Assembly: GCA_029861655.1 (NCBI GenBank)
Contig: JAOTZA010000006.1
Span: 1 to 27,602 of the forward strand
DNA: 27,602 nt
DNA from: Acidobacteriota bacterium
Lineage (GTDB): Bacteria > Acidobacteriota > Thermoanaerobaculia > Multivoradales > JAHEKO01
Reading direction: 5' to 3'
Every line of letters begins with the position of its first letter. The stretch's first letter is position 1. The notes under the pieces were generated by a model. That model worked only from the letters and a program-made list of their open reading frames with translations. It did not search any database and was not told the origin of the DNA. Both the position numbers and the translations under genes were made by a program. Of the stretch, positions 16,188-24,543 are shown one piece after another.

Positions 16188-18279
16188 TCGCACTCTCTCC
16201 GGACTTTTTCTCGACCACTACTTCAGTCAACGCGGCCGTTCGCGACAATGTTCTCTGGATCGCCTGTAACAGCGCAATACGATTGTTTCGAAGATCCTCG
16301 TTCTCGTCCATCACCAGCACCTCGACAAAGAAGCGATCGAGAACGTCCGAGAACTTGGCGATCGCCCGCAGGCAATGTTCGTATTGCCCTTCAGCTTCCG
16401 ATCGATCCACGTCGTTCTTGAGACCTACATAGGCCTGGTAGAGGATCATCTCCGCCTCTTCAGCCAGCAACTCTTCACGCAACCGCTTCTCTGGCGTGTC
16501 GCGAAGGATGTTCGCGATCCGCTTGGCGGCCAGAACAACATCTAGAAACGCTGGCTCCTGTCTGATCTTGTTGAGCGCGTCGACCCGGGCTCGGAGATCC
16601 GGCAGGTTGCTTCCACCGACTACCCGAGCGGCTTCGATCTCATCGTATGCGTAGCCTTCGCGCCCCAGAATGTGCCTCACACGGTCAAAGAGAAACGGCC
16701 GCCAGGTCGCCAGGACCTCTTCTCCCGGCAAATCCAACCGATCCTCGTAGCACTGATAAGCCTTGGCCGCGACCAGATCGAGATCCACCTCCATCTCACC
16801 CTCGAGCGCGATACGGACGACACCCTGCGCGGCTCGGCGGAGCCCGAATGGATCTTTGCTGCCGGTGGGGACGAGGCCAAGACCCAGTATCCCCACGATC
16901 GTGTCGACCCTGTCGGCGAGGCCAACAATACGAGATGCTATTGCGGACGGCACCGGGTCACTGGTCGAGGTCGGTTGGTACTGCTCGTAGATAGCTTTCC
17001 AAACCGGCTCGGGGTGGCCTTCGGTGCGGGCGTAAACGCCGCCCATCATGCCCTGGAGAGATGTGAACTCCTTGACCATCTCGGTCGTCAGGTCGATTTT
17101 GAGAAGCCGCGCCGCCTCAACCGCCTCCTCGGTCTCCGCTTCGAGCTCCAGGGCGTTCCCGATGAGGCGACAGAGTTCGACAACTCTCTCGCTCTTGTCG
17201 GCGTAACTCCCCAATCGCGCGTGGAAACTCAGGTTCTCGAGATCCACCGCCCTGTCCGCTAGCGGCCGCTTGCAATCCTCGGCATAAAAGAACCGGGCGT
17301 CCGCCAACCGGGCCGCCACCACCCATTCGTTACCCGCGCGTACACGTCCCTCGGGATCGTCCAGGCGATCCATCACAGTCAGAAAGACCGGTAGCAGCTT
17401 GCCACGCGACTGCACGGTCAAGGCGCTCTGGTGATCTCGCAGACTTGCGATCAGCACTTCGCGGGGCAACTCGAGAAAGGACCTGTCGAACCTACCCTCC
17501 ACGACACCGGGAATTGCGCAGATCGAGGACAGCTTGTCGAGTAGCAGCTCGTCGTCCACGAGCTCACCTCCAAGTGCTGTCGCGGCGGCCTTCATCCTCT
17601 TGACGAGCGTCGCTCTGCGCTGCTCGAAGTCGATCTCGATGCCATTGGCCGCAAGCCGTTTGCGGTAGTCCTCGAAGCTCGACACGTCGAAGCTCTTTGG
17701 GGAGAGCACCGGGTGCCCCATGGTCGTTTGTCCGCTCGCAATCCCAAAGAGCTCGAAGGGGACGACCGAGCCTTGAAACAAGGCCACTATGCCGTGAATC
17801 GGGCGCGCCCAGGGTCCTTGGCTGGTCGCCCAGCGCATGCTCTTGGGCCAGGTCAGGCCGGCTAGAAGACGCGGCGTCAGCTCGGCGAGAACTTCACTCG
17901 TAGCGCGCCCCCGGATGCTCTGTAGCGCGGCCACATACTCCCCCCTGGGGGTCTCGCGGCGCTCGAGTTGGGACGGATCGATACCGCATCGCTTGGCAAA
18001 ACCGACAGCAGCACTCGTCGGGCTGCCGTCCTCGCCAAAAGCAACCGAGACCGGCGGCCCGGTAACGTCCTCTTGCCGATCGGGCTCGCGTTCGGGAAGG
18101 CCTGTGAGCGCCAGCACCAGTCTCCGCGGCGTGAAACCGGTCTCGATCTCAGTCGGCGGTAATCGCCGGGCCATCAGCTCCTCGAAAACCCTCGTTCCGA
18201 GCTCTCGAAGCGCGGGCGCCAGCATTCGCGCCGGAATCTCCTCGCAGCGCACCTCGAGAAGAAACTCACCCTTCGCCAT
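16180..18279 (-). CDS. glyS: Glycine--tRNA ligase beta subunit
   Basis: A 699-residue beta chain of the tetrameric glycyl-tRNA synthetase, which carries the tRNA-recognition function. It begins in the family manner (EFLLEVRCEEIPARMLAPAL), contains PKSMRWATSQGPWARPIHGI and LADRVDTIVGILGLGLVPTGSKDPFGLRR, and ends with the anticodon-binding-type helical region (FFVEVLVMDENEDLRNNRI). Length matches the usual ~690. The ATG overlaps the 3' end of glyQ by 14 bases, so the subunits are probably translated in a coupled way. Confidence 0.97.
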   Translation of the reverse strand: MAKGEFLLEVRCEEIPARMLAPALRELGTRVFEELMARRLPPTEIETGFTPRRLVLALTGLPEREPDRQEDVTGPPVSVAFGEDGSPTSAAVGFAKRCGIDPSQLERRETPRGEYVAALQSIRGRATSEVLAELTPRLLAGLTWPKSMRWATSQGPWARPIHGIVALFQGSVVPFELFGIASGQTTMGHPVLSPKSFDVSSFEDYRKRLAANGIEIDFEQRRATLVKRMKAAATALGGELVDDELLLDKLSSICAIPGVVEGRFDRSFLELPREVLIASLRDHQSALTVQSRGKLLPVFLTVMDRLDDPEGRVRAGNEWVVAARLADARFFYAEDCKRPLADRAVDLENLSFHARLGSYADKSERVVELCRLIGNALELEAETEEAVEAARLLKIDLTTEMVKEFTSLQGMMGGVYARTEGHPEPVWKAIYEQYQPTSTSDPVPSAIASRIVGLADRVDTIVGILGLGLVPTGSKDPFGLRRAAQGVVRIALEGEMEVDLDLVAAKAYQCYEDRLDLPGEEVLATWRPFLFDRVRHILGREGYAYDEIEAARVVGGSNLPDLRARVDALNKIRQEPAFLDVVLAAKRIANILRDTPEKRLREELLAEEAEMILYQAYVGLKNDVDRSEAEGQYEHCLRAIAKFSDVLDRFFVEVLVMDENEDLRNNRIALLQAIQRTLSRTAALTEVVVEKKSGESANA

Positions 18280-19276
18280 TGGTCTCCGCCTTGGCGCTCT
18301 TCTTCTTCATTTTCTTCTTCTTGGCAGCTCTTGTCTTGACGGGCTTCTTCTCGACCCTCTTTCTCGGGGCGCTCTCCTTCCCGGTGCCCTTATCGGAGGC
18401 TGAAGTCTCCAATAAGGGGTAACCAAGCGCCTCTCGTGTCTCTACATAGGCCTGGGCGCAGGAAACGGCCAGTCGTCTGACTCGCTTGATCAGGTCGACC
18501 CGCTCGGTCACCGAGACGGCTCCTCGAGCGTCGAGAACGTTGAATTGGTGGGAGCATTTGAGGGCGCACTCGTAGGCCGGAAGCACAAGCCCGGCCTCCA
18601 GGCAACGCGCGGACTCCGCCTCGTTCCCCTCAAACTGAGCGCGCAAGAATTCGACGTTGGCGGTCTCGAAGTAGTACTTCGAGAACTCGACCTCGTCCTG
18701 ATGTCGGACCTGCCCGTATTTCACTCCCGACTCGACCCAATCGACCTCGTAGACATTTCGGGAAAGATCCAAGAACATCGTGATTCGCTCGAGACCGTAG
18801 GTGATCTCGGCGCTGATCGGCTCGAGCTCGATTCCACCCGCCTGTTGAAAGTACGTGAACTGGGTGATCTCCATGCCATCCAACATCACCTGCCAACCCA
18901 GTCCCCAGGCTCCGAGGGTCGGCGCCTCCCAATTGTCTTCCTCGAAGCGTAGGTCGTGGAGAGCCAGATCGATCCCCATCGCCTCAAGGCTGTCCACATA
19001 GACACGCTGAACATCCTGTGGAGCCGGTTTGAGAATCACCTGTAGCTGGTAGTGCTTGCCGAGCCGAAAGGGATTCTCGCCGTAGCGGGCGTCAGCGGGC
19101 CGCCGCGAGGGCTGAACATAGACAGTTCTCCAAGGCTCGGGGCCCAGCACACGGAGAAAAGTGTCAGGGTGCATCGTCCCCGCACCGACCTCGAGGTCGT
19201 AGGGCTGTTGATACACGCAGCCGCGCTCGGCCCAAAACGTGGACAATTTGAGCGCCAAATCCTGAAAACTGCTCAT
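18266..19276 (-). CDS. glyQ: Glycine--tRNA ligase alpha subunit with basic C-terminal tail
   Basis: A 336-residue alpha chain with the aminoacylation site. Diagnostic segments: FQDLALKLSTFWAERGC at the start, GAGTMHPDTFLRVLGPEPW, YVQPSRRPADARYGENPFRL, GWQVMLDGMEITQFTYFQQ and ITYGLERITMFL. The conserved protein ends near REALGYPLL. The roughly 41 residues after it (about 296-336) are an unusual Lys/Arg/Ala-rich tail including AAKKKKMKKKSAK, which the E. coli protein (about 303 residues) lacks. The frame is open further upstream to 19663, but the ATG at 19276 matches the family start and overlaps the recO stop by four bases (ATGA), so I choose it. Confidence 0.96.
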   Translation of the reverse strand: MSSFQDLALKLSTFWAERGCVYQQPYDLEVGAGTMHPDTFLRVLGPEPWRTVYVQPSRRPADARYGENPFRLGKHYQLQVILKPAPQDVQRVYVDSLEAMGIDLALHDLRFEEDNWEAPTLGAWGLGWQVMLDGMEITQFTYFQQAGGIELEPISAEITYGLERITMFLDLSRNVYEVDWVESGVKYGQVRHQDEVEFSKYYFETANVEFLRAQFEGNEAESARCLEAGLVLPAYECALKCSHQFNVLDARGAVSVTERVDLIKRVRRLAVSCAQAYVETREALGYPLLETSASDKGTGKESAPRKRVEKKPVKTRAAKKKKMKKKSAKAETNGEG

Positions 19277-20049
19277 GACTCCCTCGGCAGCGACTGGAGG
19301 GTCTCCTTCAAGACGCGGTAGCTCTTGAGCTCGTCCTGCAGAAAAGCTCTGCGCACCCGCGCGTTGACGTCTTCGACCTCGGCCAGGGTGCGCACCGACG
19401 GCGGGCTGGCCCCCAGACGCCGCAGGTTCTCCCCTCCAATTCTCAAGAGAAACTCCACAGTCCCACGCGACACCTTCTTGGCCTCCCCCCCCGCACACTC
19501 GCGGCACAAGAGCCCTTCGGCCCCCTGAGTTATCGCCGCCTTCTTGGTCAACAGATCTCCACCACATGTGGGGCACTCTGCAGGGGGCGGGAAGACGCCG
19601 GCCAGCCTGAGTACCCAGGCTTCGTAGAAACGCGCCGCCAGATTGCGTTCGACACCCTCGCACAAGGCATTGGTGGTCGTGTCGAGGAGCCTGAACAGAT
19701 ACTCGTTCTCCTCGTTGTCCTGTGCGAATTCCAACGCATTGCCCGCAAGATAGCTACCCAAGAGTATTCCTTCCAGATCCCGGTAGAGCCGGTCCGCCGC
19801 GCGCAACAACTCGAGCGACGAGATCCGGACAAGCTCCCGACCCTCCTTCTCGAACCAAGTGGCGCGCACTTTCGCGAGCGGTTGGAGTTGACCGGCAAAG
19901 CGACTGTATTTGCGCTTCGAGCCCCGCGCAACCCCTCTCTTCTTGCCGTGCTCGCTGGTCAGAAAAGTCACAATCCGATCCTGCTCCTGGAGATCCCTCA
20001 CATCGAGCAGGATTGCTTCGGTCGTCACCAGCCCCATCTCAATTCCCAC
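19273..20049 (-). CDS. recO: DNA repair protein RecO
   Basis: A 258-residue protein that, with RecR, loads RecA onto SSB-coated single-stranded DNA. The N-terminal OB-fold begins TTEAILLDVRDLQEQDRIVTF and contains HGKKRGVARGSKRKYSR. The helical C-terminal domain has a zinc-finger pair CPTCGG and CRECAGG, which some RecO proteins keep. The start is a GTG at 20049 with AGAGG upstream; an ATG four codons later is an alternative. It lies 29 bases after mgtE and overlaps glyQ, heading the recO-glyQ-glyS-ppdK run. Confidence 0.94.
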   Translation of the reverse strand: MGIEMGLVTTEAILLDVRDLQEQDRIVTFLTSEHGKKRGVARGSKRKYSRFAGQLQPLAKVRATWFEKEGRELVRISSLELLRAADRLYRDLEGILLGSYLAGNALEFAQDNEENEYLFRLLDTTTNALCEGVERNLAARFYEAWVLRLAGVFPPPAECPTCGGDLLTKKAAITQGAEGLLCRECAGGEAKKVSRGTVEFLLRIGGENLRRLGASPPSVRTLAEVEDVNARVRRAFLQDELKSYRVLKETLQSLPRES

Positions 20050-20078
20050 TACGCGCCTCTCATGCTAAACGGTCGGCA

Positions 20079-21512
20079 CTACCGAACCAGGTGCTCGATC
20101 AGGAGCGAAGCAAGACCGAAGTAGATGATGATGCCGGTGAGGTCGTTCGATGTCGTCACGAGAGGGCCGGAGGCAACCGCCGGGTCGATCCCCAGCCGGC
20201 GAAAAATCAGCGGGATCATGGCTCCGTTGAGCGACGCCAGGACCATGGCAGCAAAAAGCGACACACCTACAACCGCGGCGTAAGGAAGCAGTTCGACCTC
20301 GCTCCCGTTCTTGATGTAGGCCTCCAGGACATAAGCCCCGATCGCAGCAAGCGCAGCGCAAGCCACGCCAAGTATGGCTCCGACCTTGACCTGCTGCCAG
20401 ACAAAACTGCGCGAGCGGTCGCGAGACGCCTCGATGCGCCCGGTCGCCATGCCGCGGACCGCAATTGTGGACGTCTGGCTACCTAGGTTCCCTCCCATAC
20501 CCATGACCACCGGAACAAACGTCAGCAGAAACAAAGCTTCCTGCAGACTCACCTGGAATCTCTCGATCATCAAACCACCAAAACCCAATCCGACCAGATT
20601 CAGAATCAGCCACGGCAACCGGATTCCCGCCACCTTGAGCGAACGGTTCTCGTAGACGATCTCGTCGTCGCTAGTGCCGACCATTTTGAAGAAGTCTTCA
20701 GTAGCTTCTTCCTGGAAGACGTCGATGATGTCGTCCACCGTCACGATTCCGACCAACCGGTTCGAACCATCAGTGACCGGGATCGCCAGGAGGTCGTACC
20801 GGTTCGCAAGCTCCGCCACCTCTTCCTGATCCGTATCCGTGTCGACCTTGATCAACGATCGCGTCATGATCTCGGATAAAGCCACGGTGGGGTCGTTTAG
20901 CAAGAGCTGGCGCAGCGAAGTGACACCGACGAGATGTCCGCTGCTGTCGACAATGTAGACGTAGAAGATGTTCCCGGTCGTCTGGATCCCACGAGAATCC
21001 TGGATCTCCCGTATCGCCTCGCCGACCGTCTTGTCCTCCCGTAGGGCGAGGTACTCCGAGTCCATGATCCGACCGGCAGAGTCGTCCTTGTAAGTGAGGT
21101 GCTCCTGTACCTGTTCGAGATCGCCGAGCTCGACTATTTCGATGACCTGCCGTCTTACCTCCTCCGGCAGTGAATCGACCACCGACACCGCGTCATCCAC
21201 CGGCATGCCATCGAAAAGCGCTTCGATGTCACCGCGGTCGAGCTCGTTAATAACGTTGGCTTGGTAGGGCGAATCGAGCTCGGTGAGCACAACCCCAGCG
21301 TTCTCAGGGAAATCGGAGATCAGAATGCGAAAGACATCCGCCTGCTCCGCGGGCGTCAACCCTGGAAGTTGCAAGGCCACGTCTTCGGGCCGTGTCTTTC
21401 CTAGCAACTTCGAGATGTTGGCGCGCGCTCCGCGGCGTACCAGACGGCGGAACGTCGAGGCCAGCAACACGGCCTTGCGGGGGGAAACGATCGGCTCCAT
21501 GAGGAGCGGCAT
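20079..21512 (-). CDS. mgtE: Magnesium transporter MgtE
   Basis: A Mg2+ channel/transporter gated by intracellular Mg2+. From the ATG at 21512 it has 477 residues: an N-terminal helical domain (ALQLPGLTPAEQADVFRIL, ELDRGDIEALFDGMPVDDAV), a CBS pair (VGVTSLRQLLLNDPTVALSE; RLVGIVTVDDIIDVFQEEA), a connecting helix and five membrane helices. The signature VVMGMGGNLGSQTSTIAVRG occurs in the membrane part. The frame is open to a GTG at 21590, and another ATG is at 21500. None has a clear ribosome site, so the exact N-terminus is unsure by up to about 30 residues. It is divergent from the VWA gene and 29 bases ahead of recO. Confidence 0.93.
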   Translation of the reverse strand: MPLLMEPIVSPRKAVLLASTFRRLVRRGARANISKLLGKTRPEDVALQLPGLTPAEQADVFRILISDFPENAGVVLTELDSPYQANVINELDRGDIEALFDGMPVDDAVSVVDSLPEEVRRQVIEIVELGDLEQVQEHLTYKDDSAGRIMDSEYLALREDKTVGEAIREIQDSRGIQTTGNIFYVYIVDSSGHLVGVTSLRQLLLNDPTVALSEIMTRSLIKVDTDTDQEEVAELANRYDLLAIPVTDGSNRLVGIVTVDDIIDVFQEEATEDFFKMVGTSDDEIVYENRSLKVAGIRLPWLILNLVGLGFGGLMIERFQVSLQEALFLLTFVPVVMGMGGNLGSQTSTIAVRGMATGRIEASRDRSRSFVWQQVKVGAILGVACAALAAIGAYVLEAYIKNGSEVELLPYAAVVGVSLFAAMVLASLNGAMIPLIFRRLGIDPAVASGPLVTTSNDLTGIIIYFGLASLLIEHLVR

Positions 21513-21612
21513 GGTACCACAGCGAAACGCTCTCGAATTCTCTCTCCGGACCGGAGATAAATCACTGATCTGAAGCGACTTATTATCCACAGCACGGGCC
21601 TTCCAAAGCGGT

Positions 21613-21618
21613 TACAAT
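21613..21618 (+). promoter_or_regulatory. Candidate -10 of the VWA gene
   Basis: TACAAT lies 31 bases before the ATG at 21650, which would give a leader of about 25 bases. It overlaps the upstream ATG at 21617, an argument against that earlier start. No convincing -35 is seen 16-18 bases upstream, so confidence is low. Confidence 0.35.
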
Positions 21619-21649
21619 GACGTCTCTTTGGGTTCGTGGCGGGATCACC

Positions 21650-23242
21650 ATGAGGCTTGTTCGTCAACACTTCACCCTGCTTCTTGCCCTGGGTTGCATC
21701 GCAAGCGCGGTTCCGCCCGGGATGGCCGCCGATGCGGTGACGCTCCGAATCAGCCAGGCTGTTCAACTCCAGTCTCCCGCAACGGTGGTGCGGGTCTACC
21801 TCGACGCGCTGGACCGCAACAACCGCAGCTCATTCGATATCCTCGCGTCCGGCCTCTCGGCAACCCTTGGCGAAGCCACTTTGGAAAGCGTTGGGACACG
21901 CCGTCTTGCCGACACCTCGGAAGGCGTGGCCTACATCTTTCTGGTCGATACCTCTCGATCGCTCTCGAGAGCCGAGTTTGATCACATCCTCGACGCTCTC
22001 GACTCCTGGCTGGCGCGGCTCTCCAAACGCGACCGCGTGGCGGTTATGAGCTTCGGCGACAAGAGCAGGCTGCTGGTCGATTTCACCAACGACTTCACCT
22101 CGGTACAGGCGGCGCTCTACACACTCGGTCCAACCGACGGTCTGACGGTTCTCCACCAGGCTCTCGACGACGCTCTGGCGCTAGCGCGACGACGCGACGC
22201 GGATCTTCCCGGCAGGAGGGTTATGGTGGTGCTGACCGACGGAAGGGACGAAGGCAGTGGTCTGAGCGCCGAGGACATCCTCGACTCGCTGCGCAGCGAC
22301 CCAGTGCCGATCTATGCCATTGGATTCAGCAGCCTGCGAGACCAGGCTCTGCGCGATCGGTATCTGGACCTCCTGCACCGGTTCGCGTCGAATTCGGGCG
22401 GCGATTACGTGAAGGGGCAAAGCGACGACCTTGGCGATGCCTACGCTGCGCTCCATGAAGCCGTGAGACGGGTCTGGGTGGCGGACTTTGCCTGCAAGAC
22501 CTGCCCTGTTGACGGGTCGAGCCGCCGGCTGCAGGTCAATCTCGCCGAAGGCAATCGGATTCTGAGCGACGGCCGTGAGTTTCGGCTTCTGCCCACTCTC
22601 CGACCCACGCCGACGCAGCGGGCCACTCAGTCCACCGAAGCCGACCAGCCGGCGGACAGCGCAGACGCCGCTCCTTTGGCCTCGGCAGCGGCGGCCGATC
22701 CCGGTGGAGAGGGCGCTGCGAAGCCGGCGCTTCCCGAAACCGAGGGTAGGAGCTGGCGATGGTTGGTGTGGCTGGGGCTCTTCGTCGCGGTTGTCAGCGC
22801 CACCTTGCTGGCCTTGCGCCGGCGTCTCCTCGAGGGCACTCGGTCTCCAGCGGCCGGCTCACCCGCCTTCGAGCTCAAGCCCGGCGTCGCCACCACGCGT
22901 CCGCCGCGCCCTGTTTCGCTGCGTCTGGTGCGACTGATCGTCGTCCGCGGAAACAACAGGGGGCGCGAGTACAATCTGACCCTGATGGAGAACGGCGTTG
23001 TCGGTACGCGTTCGACCTGCGACTGCGTCATTGTGGACGAGCCCGGTGTCGAGCCAGAGCAGTTCGAGCTCTACCAGTTCGACCGAAAGGTCTTTATCCG
23101 CGACCTGGCAAAGAACAGCCCGACCCTGGTCGACGGACTGACGATCGGAGAACATCACCTGCTCAAGAATCAAGCGTCGGTGGGAACGAGCAGCTTCATC
23201 GTCAGAGTGGTCTACGACGACCCGCGGCCGGTGACGTTCTAG
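21650..23242 (+). CDS. Signal-peptide VWA protein with one TM helix and FHA-like C-terminus
   Basis: A 530-residue predicted membrane protein. Layout from the ATG at 21650: a signal peptide (MRLVRQHFTLLLALGCIAS..., cleavage near AA-DA); a VWA domain (about 90-270) with metal-site motif DTSRS (100-104) and LTDGRDEGS (near 195-203); a Pro/Ala-rich linker; one membrane helix (about 370-390) followed by RRR; and a ~100-residue FHA-like domain (about 425-525). In the last, VVGTRS, CVIVDEPG and NSPTLVDG line up with FHA motifs, but the pThr-binding Ser and His of the usual SRxH are replaced (VEPEQF). Topology would put VWA outside and FHA-like inside. An ATG 33 bases upstream lacks a signal-like N-terminus. 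VWA proteins with signal peptides are common in Acidobacteria. The TAG stop is also the first CTAG of a repeat element. Confidence 0.82.
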   Translation: MRLVRQHFTLLLALGCIASAVPPGMAADAVTLRISQAVQLQSPATVVRVYLDALDRNNRSSFDILASGLSATLGEATLESVGTRRLADTSEGVAYIFLVDTSRSLSRAEFDHILDALDSWLARLSKRDRVAVMSFGDKSRLLVDFTNDFTSVQAALYTLGPTDGLTVLHQALDDALALARRRDADLPGRRVMVVLTDGRDEGSGLSAEDILDSLRSDPVPIYAIGFSSLRDQALRDRYLDLLHRFASNSGGDYVKGQSDDLGDAYAALHEAVRRVWVADFACKTCPVDGSSRRLQVNLAEGNRILSDGREFRLLPTLRPTPTQRATQSTEADQPADSADAAPLASAAAADPGGEGAAKPALPETEGRSWRWLVWLGLFVAVVSATLLALRRRLLEGTRSPAAGSPAFELKPGVATTRPPRPVSLRLVRLIVVRGNNRGREYNLTLMENGVVGTRSTCDCVIVDEPGVEPEQFELYQFDRKVFIRDLAKNSPTLVDGLTIGEHHLLKNQASVGTSSFIVRVVYDDPRPVTF

Positions 23243-23427
23243 CAGCCCGAGAAGTCCAGAGGGTCGCGCTGCGGTACGCCTGCAAGGCACGAAGCGGCGA
23301 CGATAGGGTGTCATCGTGCATCGGAGATCACCAGGAACGAGCAGCAGGGCGCCGTAACCCCTTGCCGCCCTTCGGGTTAAGGCGGTACAGAAACGAGACC
23401 GTTTCGAGTTGTGCCCCGGGCCGCTAG
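23239..23427. mobile_element. Third, diverged member of the CTAG-flanked MITE-like family
   Basis: A 189-bp non-coding segment bounded by CTAG (23239-23242 and 23424-23427). Read on the plus strand it matches copy A read on the minus strand in four ordered blocks: CTAGCAGCCCG and AGAAGTCC at the end, GGTGTCATCG (23307-23316), and GTAACCCC (23354-23361) followed by a GCCCT..GGGTT..GGCGG stretch. The far terminus (CGGGCCGCTAG) is a weak inverted match to the first. Internal lengths differ, so it is a diverged or internally deleted copy. Nothing else is seen in 23243-23526. Confidence 0.6.
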
Positions 23428-23526
23428 GTTCACTACAGGATGGGGGACGGTCGGTTTGGCGCCAGCCCGGGCACCGTTCGCGCGCCAGGTTTGACACCTC
23501 TGCGCCCGCGCGGGGATGATCCAGTG

Positions 23527-24447
23527 GTGAGAAACCGTGTTCTGGCTTTGTCGTGTATCGCAGTGCTGGCGCTCCTGGTTGTCCCAGGTGCATGGAGCCA
23601 GGCCCCACCCACACCAGTCGACAAACCCGATCTGCGGGAGGGCGCCAAAACAACCGGCGAGCCGTCTGAATCCGATTCCGACGATCCGGACACCGATGAG
23701 TCCGATTCGACGGACTCGGACTCGGACGAGCCGGATGCGATTCTTGTCGTCGAAACCGACGCGCCTTGTACCCTCTGGATAGACAATCTGGCCGAAGGAC
23801 AGCTGCATCCGGACACACCGCGCGAGATCGGAGTCGACAGCGGCACGGTGGTCGTCAAGGCAACATCGCTCGTAGCCCCGGAGGCCGCTTGGACCGAGAC
23901 CTACGAGATGGAGGACGGAGAACGGCTCGAGGTGACGGTAGAGATGGCCGAGACACTCGAGGCCTTTCGTAAGCTGGAGCGCCGCGAACGAATCTACCCC
24001 GACTTCGACACCCGGCTGATGTGGCCGAATCGCGACAACGGCTGGGATCTTACGTGGGAGGCCGCAGGAAGGCACTGCCAGAGTCTCGAACTCGGCGGCT
24101 TTGACAACTGGCGTCTACCGACGATCGAGGAGCTCGGCGAAGTGCAGGCCATGTGGTCGCAAGCGGCCTACAAGACCGTCGGCGACATCCGGCTCAGCGC
24201 CTGCTGCCCATGGAGCTCTACACGCGTCGACGAGAGGCATGCGCTGAACTTCAGCTTTCGTCACCGCCGGGCGTTCCAGGGTCATGTCGAGTACAGCTAC
24301 GATATGCGCGCGCTTTGCGTTCGTGACGCTCACCAGGAGATCAGCGATGACCCGAAGGAGATCGCCCGGCAACGGAAGCTCCAGAAACAGAAGCGAAAAG
24401 AGCGTGAGCAAAGAAAAGCCGAGAAAGAAGCCCGGCGCAAGGGGTAG
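23527..24447 (+). CDS. Exported PEGA-like / DUF1566-domain protein
   Basis: A 306-residue secreted protein of unknown function. From the GTG at 23527 it has a signal peptide (MRNRVLALSCIAVLALLVVP, cleavage near AWS-QA), a very acidic Ser/Asp linker (46-69), a PEGA-like beta domain (about 71-141, ILVVETDAPCTLWIDN...), a DUF1566 domain (about 157-267) with RLMWPNRDNGWDLTWEAA and GFDNWRLPTIEELGEV, and a Lys/Arg/Glu-rich helical tail (273-306). DUF1566 proteins are usually surface or periplasmic and are related in fold to formylglycine-enzyme/C-lectin-type domains. The frame opens at 23440, but only the GTG pair at 23524/23527 gives a signal peptide, with GGGG upstream. It follows a repeat element downstream of the VWA gene. 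Confidence 0.78.
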   Translation: MRNRVLALSCIAVLALLVVPGAWSQAPPTPVDKPDLREGAKTTGEPSESDSDDPDTDESDSTDSDSDEPDAILVVETDAPCTLWIDNLAEGQLHPDTPREIGVDSGTVVVKATSLVAPEAAWTETYEMEDGERLEVTVEMAETLEAFRKLERRERIYPDFDTRLMWPNRDNGWDLTWEAAGRHCQSLELGGFDNWRLPTIEELGEVQAMWSQAAYKTVGDIRLSACCPWSSTRVDERHALNFSFRHRRAFQGHVEYSYDMRALCVRDAHQEISDDPKEIARQRKLQKQKRKEREQRKAEKEARRKG

Positions 24448-24502
24448 TAGTCTTTCGAAGCCCGCTGTGAAGAAGGTCACCCCGAGGACGGGCATGCCCT
24501 CT

Positions 24503-24508
24503 TATAAT
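24503..24508 (+). promoter_or_regulatory. -10 hexamer of the metzincin gene
   Basis: A perfect TATAAT lies 35 bases before the GTG at 24544, predicting a start near 24515 and a short leader with the AAGGAG ribosome site. The -35 region is not recognisable. It suggests the protease gene is transcribed separately from the DUF1566 gene. Confidence 0.5.
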
Positions 24509-24543
24509 CCCCGCTAAAGTTGCTCGATAGAAGGAGTATTGCC

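Noticed and set aside
14835..16421. A 528-codon plus-strand open frame
   Set aside because: It is fully antisense to ppdK and the glyS end, both of which have complete, conserved motifs.
19277..19663. 129-codon N-terminal extension of glyQ
   Set aside because: It is the antisense-frame overlap with recO. The family start and the ATGA overlap place the start at 19276.
13491..20049. recO-glyQ-glyS-ppdK as a novel operon
   Set aside because: The same gene order is known from other bacteria; only the GlyQ tail is unusual here.
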